A program made the translations under genes and the position numbers. Shown here one piece after another: positions 1 to 6,403 of a DNA stretch of 14,703 nt. Within the stretch, counting starts at the first letter, position 1. Each line of letters begins with the position of its first letter. The stretch comes from Gammaproteobacteria bacterium (lineage in GTDB: Bacteria; Pseudomonadota; Gammaproteobacteria; Pseudomonadales; Azotimanducaceae_A). The stretch is from NCBI GenBank assembly GCA_002714125.1, contig PAWP01000112.1, positions 15,973 to 30,675 on the forward strand, in the 5' to 3' direction. Below the pieces are notes generated by a model. That model worked only from the letters and a program-made list of their open reading frames with translations. It was not told where the DNA came from and searched no databases.

Positions 1-734
1 CGCCAGGTAAGCGAGTCGCGCGGACCATGCACAATCTCCGCAGCCAGGAACAGCACCGAAAGAGCAATCACTGCCTCAATCGGCGGCACTGGCAGCCTGA
101 TGAGCTCCAGCGCGGACAGCACCAGGGTCGACGAATGGGCCACCGTAAATCCGGTGATCGTAATAATAATGCGCCGCAGGGTCCCGGCAATCCAGATCAG
201 GCACAACACAAAAAGCAGGTGATCCACACCCAGAAAGATGTGCTCTGTTCCGAGCCAGGTGTACTGCAGGGCGACGGTCGGCACCGCCTCCGGATGTGGA
301 ATCCGCCAGGACCTTTTCGCCGCACTCTCCACCATCTTATGCGACTCACCGCTCGCGAGGTAAACCTTCACGATCGCTGGATTACGCACCTCGATCAAGG
401 TGAATCGCAGGGTGATCTCCCTGCCGTGCAGCGCATCCGCGCAGAGCCAGTGGGCGTGGGTTGTCGCAACCTGGCGGGTCACCTTACAGCCGGCAGGAAA
501 AGAGAGGCGCGGTTCATTGGGCGCCATGACCTGCGAAGGAGTACGGATTCGCACCCGATAAGGTACGCCCTCAGCGGTGGCCTCCGCCTCGACGATTTCA
601 ACATAGATTGGGCGCAGATCGTCTGCCCAGGCCATTGGAGCAATCAACAAAGCGCTGACAATAAGCCAAGCGTTTCGCTTAAGGGCACACTCGTGCCGCG
701 TTAACAGTCTGGCATCCAGTGAACCAAGCGACAT
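1..734 (-). CDS. HupE/UreJ-like membrane protein, C-terminus cut by window edge
   Basis: The first 244 codons are present and the frame runs open off the left edge. Residues 20-37 are a Sec signal peptide (KR, then a hydrophobic core, then AWA before DD). Residues 38-160 are a predicted periplasmic beta-rich region with two Cys (83 and 98). From about 165 a hydrophobic domain begins with the HupE/UreJ_2 signature: FLGVDHLLFV at 167-176, then FTVAHS at 196-201 and several helices. The His/Asp motifs are those proposed to bind metal in the family. HupE and UreJ proper are nickel permeases, but this longer signal-peptide-plus-HupE architecture is common in marine proteobacteria without known function, and no hydrogenase or urease gene is nearby. 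The start is well supported: its ATG shares one base with the upstream TGA (TGATG at 732-736), implying translational coupling. Family assignment is strong; substrate is unknown. Confidence 0.85.
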   Translation of the reverse strand, partial: MSLGSLDARLLTRHECALKRNAWLIVSALLIAPMAWADDLRPIYVEIVEAEATAEGVPYRVRIRTPSQVMAPNEPRLSFPAGCKVTRQVATTHAHWLCADALHGREITLRFTLIEVRNPAIVKVYLASGESHKMVESAAKRSWRIPHPEAVPTVALQYTWLGTEHIFLGVDHLLFVLCLIWIAGTLRRIIITITGFTVAHSSTLVLSALELIRLPVPPIEAVIALSVLFLAAEIVHGPRDSLTW

Positions 735-1555
735 CACCTCGGAGCGAAGCCTCCGACCCAGGTGGGACTCGACCAGGCCACAGCATCTTTCACCAGGCGC
801 TCCCGCATGTAGCAATGACCCTCCGGTACTGGGAGAAAGTCGGTAACTCCCGCCCCCTTGCGCCAGCCACCACCGCCTGCCGAGCAATCACCATAGATCA
901 GCGTCACTGTGTCACCGGGCTCAAGAAGGCCCTTGGCAAGACGAAAGAACAGCGCCGGTCGTGCACCCCTGAAACCGCCGTGCATCCCTAATCGGGGGAA
1001 GCCGTCTGCTACGAAAACAACCTCTTGGCGGTTGGAGGCAATCGCTACGTAGTTGTTGCCCACTGGATTATGCGCCTGGAAGCAGCCATTCCCTGGCATG
1101 AAATGGGCCGCCACCAGCAGTCCACCACCTTGTACAACCGCCCGCGAACCCAAAGCCCGCCTCTGGTGCACCGTTAGCAGGGAACGCGCTGTATGCGGGC
1201 CCATGGTCGCGCTCAGCTTGCCGAGCGCCCTGGGCTGCCCATCGAGAAGAGTAAGTTCCCTGATGTAATAGTCTAGGTTGCTCAACTGGCTGGGACGTAC
1301 GGGGTCCGGCAGCACGGGACGTACCCCTATTATTATGTTGACCGGCAGCGGGCAGCCCACCATAGCTAATGTGCTCAACCAACGCCACGCGACTGCCGCA
1401 CGCTCTGGGTATGTCGCGCGGCTAGTCGGGCTCTCATGGTAAGCCACTTTCAGCGCGTCAACCTCCGCACGACCGGACTCACTCAGATAATTTGCCGCCG
1501 GCGCGATTCTCACGATAAGACCAACGGACAGCCCTGTCGCAGCAGGCAAGATCAT
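734..1555 (-). CDS. Protein of unknown function, possible internally deleted DUF3604-like protein
   Basis: This 273-residue protein is not confidently recognised. An in-frame TAG lies just before the ATG, so the start cannot be further upstream; no clear Shine-Dalgarno site is visible. Residues about 120-235 contain features I associate with the N-terminal domain of DUF3604-type PHP proteins: a Cys-Phe-Gln segment near 157, a GNNYVAI stretch, and LEPGDTVTLIYGD near 214-226 followed by a Gly-rich turn. The last 25 residues (CYMRERLV, then AWSSPTWV) resemble the extreme C-terminal tail of the same proteins. The several-hundred-residue metal-binding PHP region expected between the two is absent, and there is no His-x-His motif. 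No signal peptide is obvious. Its stop overlaps the start of the HupE-like gene, so the two are probably made together. The family link rests on remembered motifs and is tentative. Confidence 0.6.
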   Translation of the reverse strand: MILPAATGLSVGLIVRIAPAANYLSESGRAEVDALKVAYHESPTSRATYPERAAVAWRWLSTLAMVGCPLPVNIIIGVRPVLPDPVRPSQLSNLDYYIRELTLLDGQPRALGKLSATMGPHTARSLLTVHQRRALGSRAVVQGGGLLVAAHFMPGNGCFQAHNPVGNNYVAIASNRQEVVFVADGFPRLGMHGGFRGARPALFFRLAKGLLEPGDTVTLIYGDCSAGGGGWRKGAGVTDFLPVPEGHCYMRERLVKDAVAWSSPTWVGGFAPR

Positions 1556-1655
1556 GTTCTACACAATTGGCCCAAAGTTAAACCTCTCGCCCATTCGTAG
1601 TCACTCAATGATGTAAATATGTCCTACAAGCCACTTACATGAAGTTCGACAGGAC
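1556..1655. other. 100-bp intergenic spacer before the unknown/HupE pair
   Basis: This AT-richer spacer separates the micro-ORF stop from the start of the 273-residue protein on the same strand. It could hold a separate promoter for the unknown/HupE pair. An imperfect inverted repeat (ATGTAA and TTTACAT about 17 bases apart, read on the minus strand) is present, but I could not assign convincing -35 and -10 boxes, and no terminator hairpin with a T-tract is visible. Confidence 0.4.
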
Positions 1656-1784
1656 TCAGCCGTACGCCAGGCGCAGCATCTCAATCACATCCATGATCTG
1701 CCTCGACCAGAACCACATCGCGACACCCACGACGACACAAGCCATCGCCATCGCCATCTTCTCAAGGAGCTTCTTTGTGTCCAC
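1656..1784 (-). CDS. 42-residue single-helix membrane micro-protein
   Basis: A short ORF starts with GTG at 1784-1782 and reads VDTKKLLEKMAMAM, then a hydrophobic stretch (CVVVGVAMWFW, about residues 15-26), then SRQIMDVIEMLRLAYG and TGA. The start was chosen from a near-perfect ribosome site, GAGGAGG at 1796-1790, five bases before the GTG. That site overlaps the TGA stop of the preceding membrane protein (1797-1795). The layout implies translation directly after, and probably coupled to, the DUF6644-like gene. The protein has a charged N-terminus (KK, EK), one likely transmembrane helix and an amphipathic tail, as expected of a small membrane-complex subunit. Function is unknown. It would be missed by pipelines with a 50- or 60-codon cutoff or that ignore GTG starts. 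Confidence 0.65.
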   Translation of the reverse strand: MDTKKLLEKMAMAMACVVVGVAMWFWSRQIMDVIEMLRLAYG

Positions 1785-1789
1785 CACAA

Positions 1790-1796
1790 CCTCCTC
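1790..1796 (-). promoter_or_regulatory. Shine-Dalgarno site of the micro-ORF
   Basis: GAGGAGG on the minus strand shares two bases with the TGA stop (1797-1795) of the upstream gene and lies five bases before the GTG at 1784. It is the strongest ribosome-binding site in the left part of the window and decides the start of the 42-residue ORF. Confidence 0.65.
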
Positions 1797-2271
1797 AGGA
1801 GAAACCGATCCATCGACCTGAAGCTGCCACCGTGAACCATACAACCAACGATGTGACCGCCAGCGCGCGCAGCGCCCAGGGGTTAATCGAGGCGTGCGCG
1901 AAACGCAAAAGAGGCAAACGAATGCCATAAACAAACACAACGCCAAAAGCGAGGCCAACCATCTTGGCCCAGAACATCTCGTTGTAATACAGCTTCATGG
2001 CCACCGCAGAACTCATAAAAATACCAGACAGCACAATCACCAAAAGCGCCAAGTTGAAGCAACGCTGTGTGCTACTAACGATAAGCTCGGACGGCACATC
2101 GCGCAGCATTAGCCCCAACAGTCGTAGATCAGCAAGAAGCACCGCCCCACCGAGCAGTGCCAACGCCAGTAGATGAAACATCTGCACAACGGCGAACACG
2201 CCGCCGTAAGCCTTCGACACCGTGGCGAGTGGCGTCGCATCCAGCCACTCGAAGAATGCGATTACTTCCAC
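1795..2271 (-). CDS. DUF6644-like integral membrane protein (second of tandem pair)
   Basis: This is a 158-residue polytopic membrane protein with four probable helices (about 24-46, 71-92, 101-119, 134-152). It carries the pattern shared with its upstream neighbour: an early helix with a conserved His (MFHLLALA, His33), then ADLRLLGL at 47-54, then an Arg-rich cytoplasmic turn and further helices. An in-frame ATG exists at 2397, but that would overlap the upstream gene by about 100 bp and add a hydrophilic tail. GTG at 2271 is preferred because GGGAG lies seven bases upstream and the hydrophobic domain then starts as it does in the neighbour. The gap to the upstream stop (2291) is 19 bp, so the two are probably one operon. 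The conserved His could be a heme or metal ligand, but that is speculation. The family has no established function. Confidence 0.75.
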   Translation of the reverse strand: MEVIAFFEWLDATPLATVSKAYGGVFAVVQMFHLLALALLGGAVLLADLRLLGLMLRDVPSELIVSSTQRCFNLALLVIVLSGIFMSSAVAMKLYYNEMFWAKMVGLAFGVVFVYGIRLPLLRFAHASINPWALRALAVTSLVVWFTVAASGRWIGFS

Positions 2272-2290
2272 ACCGACGCTCCCACTACCC

Positions 2291-2875
2291 TCACTGAACC
2301 TCTCCCAGCGCGGCGAGTTCATCCACACAGCCAGCCGCCCAGTATATGAACGCGGTTTGCTGTTTGTGGCAGTCGAACCAGTCGTACGCGATCGCACGGC
2401 CCGTCATAACCACCCCGCCCCAAAGCGCCAGCGACAGTGCGGCGCCCGCCCGAATGTGAGCCGGAGGTTTCGGATCAGTGTCCCAAGTTGTTACGGACTC
2501 CTGCATCCGGCGCCGGAACAAGAGCGCGTTCAGTCCCGCCGCCAGCAGGAGGACCAACTTGATGCGGAACCAGATACTCTGGGTTGTGCGTACCGGGATT
2601 GTGTAATAGAGGATAACGCCAGTCACGATCATGACCACGAAGCCGAGCATCATCGGCCGGTCAAGCCCTGCCGCAATGCGTGAGGCCGGTACGTTAGTGA
2701 ATGCGAGCCCGAGCATCCGCAAATCGATGATGAACAACATACCAAGGAAGACCATGATCGTCAGTACATGTGTCGTCTCGATCCACGCGTACATGTAGTA
2801 GGACTCGTGCAGGGCCGTACTCCAGGCATGGGTATCCAGCCAGCGTGCAAAGCCAAGCAGTAAGTCGTTCAGCAT
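2291..2875 (-). CDS. DUF6644-like integral membrane protein (first of tandem pair)
   Basis: The 194-residue protein opens MLNDLLLGFARWLDTHAW and has about four or five transmembrane helices (roughly 35-57, 75-95, 102-119, 143-162). Conserved-looking features are IETTHVL (His36) in the first helix, IDLRMLGL at 50-57, and GRAIAYDWFDC near 159-169, where family members typically end their last helix. An alternative ATG at 2908 would add 11 residues (MAERLSADGCP). I chose 2875 because homologues of this type begin a few residues before the WLD-like motif, but neither start has a strong Shine-Dalgarno site. The gene is paralogous to the following one, with which it shares the His and DLRxLGL motifs. 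Such DUF6644/DUF2214-like proteins often occur in pairs; the function is not known. Confidence 0.75.
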   Translation of the reverse strand: MLNDLLLGFARWLDTHAWSTALHESYYMYAWIETTHVLTIMVFLGMLFIIDLRMLGLAFTNVPASRIAAGLDRPMMLGFVVMIVTGVILYYTIPVRTTQSIWFRIKLVLLLAAGLNALLFRRRMQESVTTWDTDPKPPAHIRAGAALSLALWGGVVMTGRAIAYDWFDCHKQQTAFIYWAAGCVDELAALGEVQ

Positions 2876-3041
2876 CGGGCACCCATCCGCTGACAACCGT
2901 TCAGCCATCGCAAGCGTCCGGTCACCACTCCGCCCTGTTGTTGCTGGCGTGCAATCGCAGGCGCGCTCAACCGCCGCTCACACATGGCCTGTTTTTCCTG
3001 CGCATGTGCGGCCCTTTCCCCCAGTACGTTGAGCGCTCAGA
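2876..3041. other. Intergenic spacer containing a 10-bp palindrome
   Basis: This 166-bp spacer lies between the VOC gene stop and the start of the tandem membrane genes, all on the minus strand. It begins, in transcription direction, with the perfect palindrome TGAGCGCTCA (3030-3039), three bases past the VOC stop codon. No T-tract follows, so a classical terminator is unlikely. No convincing promoter boxes were found, although a promoter for the membrane-gene operon would be expected here. Confidence 0.35.
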
Positions 3042-3824
3042 CTAAATCTCAGCGTCTCGCAACAGCCAGCGCACGCCACATATGTCCACACGCTCATCAC
3101 TGACGTAGCAATCGCGCGCTTTGGCAGCCGCCAGGATCGCAGCACGATCGGCAACCGCCACATCGAGCCCGCCAAGACCGGGTCCGCGACCATCGGTTGC
3201 CTCAACAAACCGCAGCTCGACGTTATTGAGCGGAACAATGAGATCTGTGCCCCGCAACTGCGCAGGTACCCCGGTCACGCGACTCCATAGATCAGACAGA
3301 TCCGCTGGATCGGGACCCTGCAGTTCGACAGCAAGAAAGTCGACCGTGACATCCTGCTTGACCTTGTCTTCCCAGCCAAGACCGCCTACGGGGTGCCAAT
3401 TCCCGTTGAAGTCATTGTGGGCATCCGACTCGATCTCAAGGAACGCAGCCTTCATATCGCCCGGGTGCAGTTGGCAGAGATTCCAGTCTTCACGCTCCGA
3501 CTCGAAGGCCACCCGTACACCATTGTCGAGCGCCTGTTGACGTACGGTCCGCCAGGTGTCAATGGAGTCCGCCTGCGTGATGACCATGTAGCCGCCGTCA
3601 CCCCCACGGCGTTCGAGATAACGTCCACCCGCAGTACCCTCCTCAATGGGAGCCACCACCTCGAGAAAGTTCCGCCCGATCGGGAGCAGCGTGTTCTCGA
3701 GCCCAAACTTGCCCACGCCCGGATCAACAAAGCATCGGTTGATACCAAGGATGGCGGTGAGGTCCTCCAGAACGGGCTCAAGCTTCTCGGCTACGAGACA
3801 GATCTGACGCAATTGTATGGTCAT
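3042..3824 (-). CDS. VOC-superfamily (glyoxalase-fold) protein
   Basis: The 260-residue protein has two beta-alpha-beta-beta-beta repeats typical of vicinal oxygen chelate proteins: residues 1-135 open with RQICLVAEKLEPVLEDL, and residues 155-260 open with TVDFLAVELQGPDPADL. Candidate metal ligands are Glu55 (FLEVVAPI), His120 (LHPGDMKA) and Glu130 (FLEIES); the usual first-strand His is replaced by Gln7. Members are lyases, isomerases, dioxygenases or resistance proteins, and which applies is not clear. It most resembles the glyoxalase_3-like uncharacterised group found beside catabolic oxygenases. The start has AAGGAA about eight bases upstream. It lies 44 bp downstream of the luciferase-like oxidoreductase on the same strand, so cotranscription is likely, perhaps processing that enzyme's product. 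Confidence 0.82.
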   Translation of the reverse strand: MTIQLRQICLVAEKLEPVLEDLTAILGINRCFVDPGVGKFGLENTLLPIGRNFLEVVAPIEEGTAGGRYLERRGGDGGYMVITQADSIDTWRTVRQQALDNGVRVAFESEREDWNLCQLHPGDMKAAFLEIESDAHNDFNGNWHPVGGLGWEDKVKQDVTVDFLAVELQGPDPADLSDLWSRVTGVPAQLRGTDLIVPLNNVELRFVEATDGRGPGLGGLDVAVADRAAILAAAKARDCYVSDERVDICGVRWLLRDAEI

Positions 3825-3868
3825 TGGGCGTTTCCTTTGTGGTTTTCTTATCGTGCGATGCTCGCCGC

Positions 3869-4822
3869 CTAAGCGGCTGCCCCCTTGCCAAACTCCGGTA
3901 GAACCTTCTCAGCGAAGAGCTGGCCCGTCTCCAACGTATCCTTGCCAAAGAACTCAATCATGAACATGGTGCAGCCAAGATCGATGTGCTTCTGAATCTG
4001 CTCGCAGCACCGCTCCGGGCTGCCGGTGATCGCCAATGGGCCTTTCGGATCGCCCATATGGCCACCAAACAGCGTTTGCGCGCGATCAGCCATGGGGCCA
4101 GCACTGACTTCATCGGGTGCTATTGTGACGAGGCATTGCTGGCTGATACGAATTTCAGCAGGGTCGCGGCCGATCGCGTCACAGTGACCCTTCAGCACAT
4201 CAAGTTTGTGACCCAGGTTCGCCTGACTGCCAGCAGCGTTGTTCCAGATATCGGCATGCTCAGCCACCATCTTCAGCGTGACCTTCTCGCCACCACCGCC
4301 GATCAGCAACGGTATCTTGCGTGGTGGCTTGGGCTGGCACACCACATTGTTAGCGATCACAAACTGCCCCTTAAAATCGATTTCATCTTCGTCTTCGGAC
4401 CACATGCGTTTCAACAGCTCAACCGTCTCGCGAAGCTGGGTGAGGCGATCTCCTGTCCCGAGGAAGGGCATGTCGAAGTCGGTGAATTCACGGGGCATCC
4501 AGCCACCACCCAGCCCCGCAATGACTCGCCCACCGGCGATGTTGTCAACCGACGCAATCACCTTGCCAAGCTGCGCCGCGTTGCGCATACCCGCGGGGGT
4601 CACAAGCGTACCGATCTCAACTTTCTCGGTAACAGCTGCGAGTGCGGCAATCATCGTCCATGCCTCAAGGATCGGTAGCTGCGGAGACTGTGGCCCGTAC
4701 AGATGGTCACATACCCAGAGCGAGTCAAAACCCATGTCTTCGAATCCACGCGCGGCGCGATCTGCTGCCACCCATGGCCGTTTGATCTGCGGCACGGTTA
4801 CCCCGAAATGTACGTCAGCCAT
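3869..4822 (-). CDS. LLM-class (luciferase-like) flavin/F420-dependent oxidoreductase
   Basis: The 317-residue protein is a single TIM-barrel luciferase-like domain of normal length. It opens MADVHFGVTVPQ; family landmarks are GFDSLWVCDHL (31-41), the strand VEIGTLVTP (68-76), Arg80-Asn81 followed by a lysine and a long helix, GGRVIAGLGGGWMPREF (97-113), and the phosphate-binding IPLLIGGGGEK (170-180). This pattern fits the subgroup containing F420-dependent and FMN-dependent oxidoreductases; sequence alone does not decide the cofactor, and no F420 biosynthesis gene is in view. An upstream ATG at 4855 is open, but MADVHF at 4822 is chosen because GAAGGAGAGAGGGAG lies directly before it. Likely reactions are oxidation of a ketone or alcohol, or monooxygenation of a hydrophobic compound. 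It starts a short operon with the VOC gene. Confidence 0.88.
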   Translation of the reverse strand: MADVHFGVTVPQIKRPWVAADRAARGFEDMGFDSLWVCDHLYGPQSPQLPILEAWTMIAALAAVTEKVEIGTLVTPAGMRNAAQLGKVIASVDNIAGGRVIAGLGGGWMPREFTDFDMPFLGTGDRLTQLRETVELLKRMWSEDEDEIDFKGQFVIANNVVCQPKPPRKIPLLIGGGGEKVTLKMVAEHADIWNNAAGSQANLGHKLDVLKGHCDAIGRDPAEIRISQQCLVTIAPDEVSAGPMADRAQTLFGGHMGDPKGPLAITGSPERCCEQIQKHIDLGCTMFMIEFFGKDTLETGQLFAEKVLPEFGKGAAA

Positions 4823-5286
4823 CTCCCTCTCTCCTTCGCGCCGGCAGGCGCCCATTCATCGTTGGCTGGCATTATTCCACATGCACTCAAAAAGCGGTCG
4901 GAGCGCAGGCGCGCCGTAAATCGGCAGAATCGCCGCGACCTGCCACCTTCCAATGAACACCCAGCTTTGTGCGGAAGGTCCCGTCTGGGTACGGAGAAGG
5001 ACCTGAAAGAAAGCGAGATGCTGATGCCATTGCTTGACGGGTGCTGGACTCTCCAGGCGGAAAAGTGCAAGAAACGAAGCCAGAGGGGGGCGCTGGCGGA
5101 CATTGTGCTGAGCAGAATCGAAAGTTCGGAATACCACCGGTGCCTATTGCACATCAAGAACGCCAAGGACCGGCGCACCAGCACGCACGCGCTGCTGCAT
5201 CAGCGACGACCGCTCTACTCGATCTAGAAGATGGCAACCATCAGAACGGACTAGCAACTGGGGGCCCCACGAGCAACAATCCGCCT
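4823..5286. other. 464-bp divergent spacer without a convincing gene
   Basis: This region separates the minus-strand luciferase-like gene from the plus-strand ACAD-fold gene, so both promoters should lie here. Short open frames exist on both strands, but their translations are rich in Arg, His, Pro and Gln and show no domain. The frame of the downstream enzyme stays open back to 5041, yet lacks a ribosome site and any recognisable sequence before 5287. Small symmetric elements are CACCGGTG near 5136 and CTGGA-CTC-TCCAG near 5044-5056. No regulator gene, terminator or clear sigma-70 promoter could be assigned. Confidence 0.5.
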
Positions 5287-6399
5287 ATGAATGGTCCGTC
5301 TCACATACCCGACCAGGCCGAATTGCTCGCCCGAGTCGATGGCATCACACCGCTTTTGAACGACACCGCGGCGGCGTCCGAGCAACGCCGGAGTCTGTGC
5401 CCCGAGGCGGTATCCGCACTCCACAAACAGGGCCTATTCAGACTCTGGACGCCGCAGGAAGTTGGCGGCTATGACGTCGACCTGGAAACCCAGGTCGCGG
5501 TCATGATGCGGGTTGCCGAGGCTGACATGTCCGCCTGCTGGACCATGATGATTGGCAACACGGTTACAGGGGTACTGGGTTCCTGTCTGTCCGAAACGGG
5601 TCTTGCCGAGGTATTCACCGGGCCGGACATGGCGGTTGCCGCAGGTTCGCTGAAGCCGGCAGGGCGAGCGGCGCCGGTCGCCGGGGGTTATCGCGTCAAC
5701 GGGATATGGGAGTTCGGCAGCGGGATTCACCATGCTGGCTGGATCAGTGCGAGTTGCCTTTGTGCGCCCGACGCGCAGGATGTATATCCACTGTCACTTG
5801 CCATCCCGGTAAGCGAGGTGACTGTCCATGACGATTGGCATGTAGCGGGCCTGTCTGGCTCAGGGAGTTCAACGTACGAGGTGAAGGATGTGTTTGTCCC
5901 GGACCACCGAGCCTTCGCCCGTGAAGCGCGCCGGGGCTCTTCCCGGACCGGTAACCCGGGACCACGCATTCCGCTCGAACATGCCTCAGTCGCGCTCGGA
6001 GGAGCCCGCCGTGCCCTCAATGAGGTGGCAGACTTAGCGCAGACCAAACGCCGGCTGATCGAGAACAAGACAATGGCAGCAAAACCGGAAGTCCAGCTCG
6101 AACTAGGCAAGTTGAATGCGGAGTGGCAAACACTTGCTGCAGGCGTCCGCGAGGCCGCGCGCCAGCTCGAAGTGGATTACGACAGCCCTTCAGTTGCTGC
6201 AGAACTACACGGCGTGTGCGCGATCACGAACGAACGCTGTGTTGTTATCGGCGAGCGCTGCCTACGCCTGGCCGGCGCAGGCGCCGTACATTCGTCGAAC
6301 GTGCTGCAGCGCGTCTTCCGTGACCTTACCGTATCAGCCCAGCACTACATGGTCTCGGACATGGCCTATACCCAATTGGGTAAGTTGAGGCTTGGTTGA
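5287..6399 (+). CDS. Acyl-CoA dehydrogenase-fold flavin monooxygenase/dehydrogenase (HsaA/DszC type)
   Basis: The 370-residue protein has the three-part acyl-CoA dehydrogenase fold. The helical N-terminus ends with YDVDLETQVAV and a MSACWTMMIGN motif (81-91); the central beta domain includes GYRVNGIWEFGSGIHHAGW (134-152) and WHVAGLSGSGSSTYEV (184-199) followed by DVFVPDHRAF; the C-terminal helices include DLTVSAQHYMVSD (346-358). The WHVAGLxGxGS pattern and C-terminal His353 are typical of the Acyl-CoA_dh_2 group (HsaA, DszC, C2 component of 4-hydroxyphenylacetate hydroxylase), which use reduced flavin from a separate reductase, rather than classical acyl-CoA dehydrogenases. No reductase gene is visible. 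ATG at 5287 has only a poor ribosome site, so the start is uncertain; the length matches the family. It converges on the Baeyer-Villiger gene. Confidence 0.82.
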   Translation: MNGPSHIPDQAELLARVDGITPLLNDTAAASEQRRSLCPEAVSALHKQGLFRLWTPQEVGGYDVDLETQVAVMMRVAEADMSACWTMMIGNTVTGVLGSCLSETGLAEVFTGPDMAVAAGSLKPAGRAAPVAGGYRVNGIWEFGSGIHHAGWISASCLCAPDAQDVYPLSLAIPVSEVTVHDDWHVAGLSGSGSSTYEVKDVFVPDHRAFAREARRGSSRTGNPGPRIPLEHASVALGGARRALNEVADLAQTKRRLIENKTMAAKPEVQLELGKLNAEWQTLAAGVREAARQLEVDYDSPSVAAELHGVCAITNERCVVIGERCLRLAGAGAVHSSNVLQRVFRDLTVSAQHYMVSDMAYTQLGKLRLG

Positions 6400-6403
6400 C
6401 GCC

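Noticed and set aside
27..704. 225-codon plus-strand open frame
   Set aside because: Opposite strand encodes a HupE/UreJ-like protein with signal peptide and coupled start; the plus-strand translation is Arg/His/Gln-rich without domains.
3986..4678. 230-codon plus-strand open frame
   Set aside because: Antisense to the luciferase-like gene, which has clear family motifs and a strong ribosome site.
4860..4900. Minus-strand extended -10-like element (AATAAT with upstream TG) before the luciferase-like gene
   Set aside because: No -35 box at an acceptable distance; the match could be chance.
5041..5286. 82-residue N-terminal extension of the ACAD-fold enzyme
   Set aside because: The frame is open, but the family begins near the ATG at 5287, and the extension is Gly/Pro/His-rich with no ribosome site before it.
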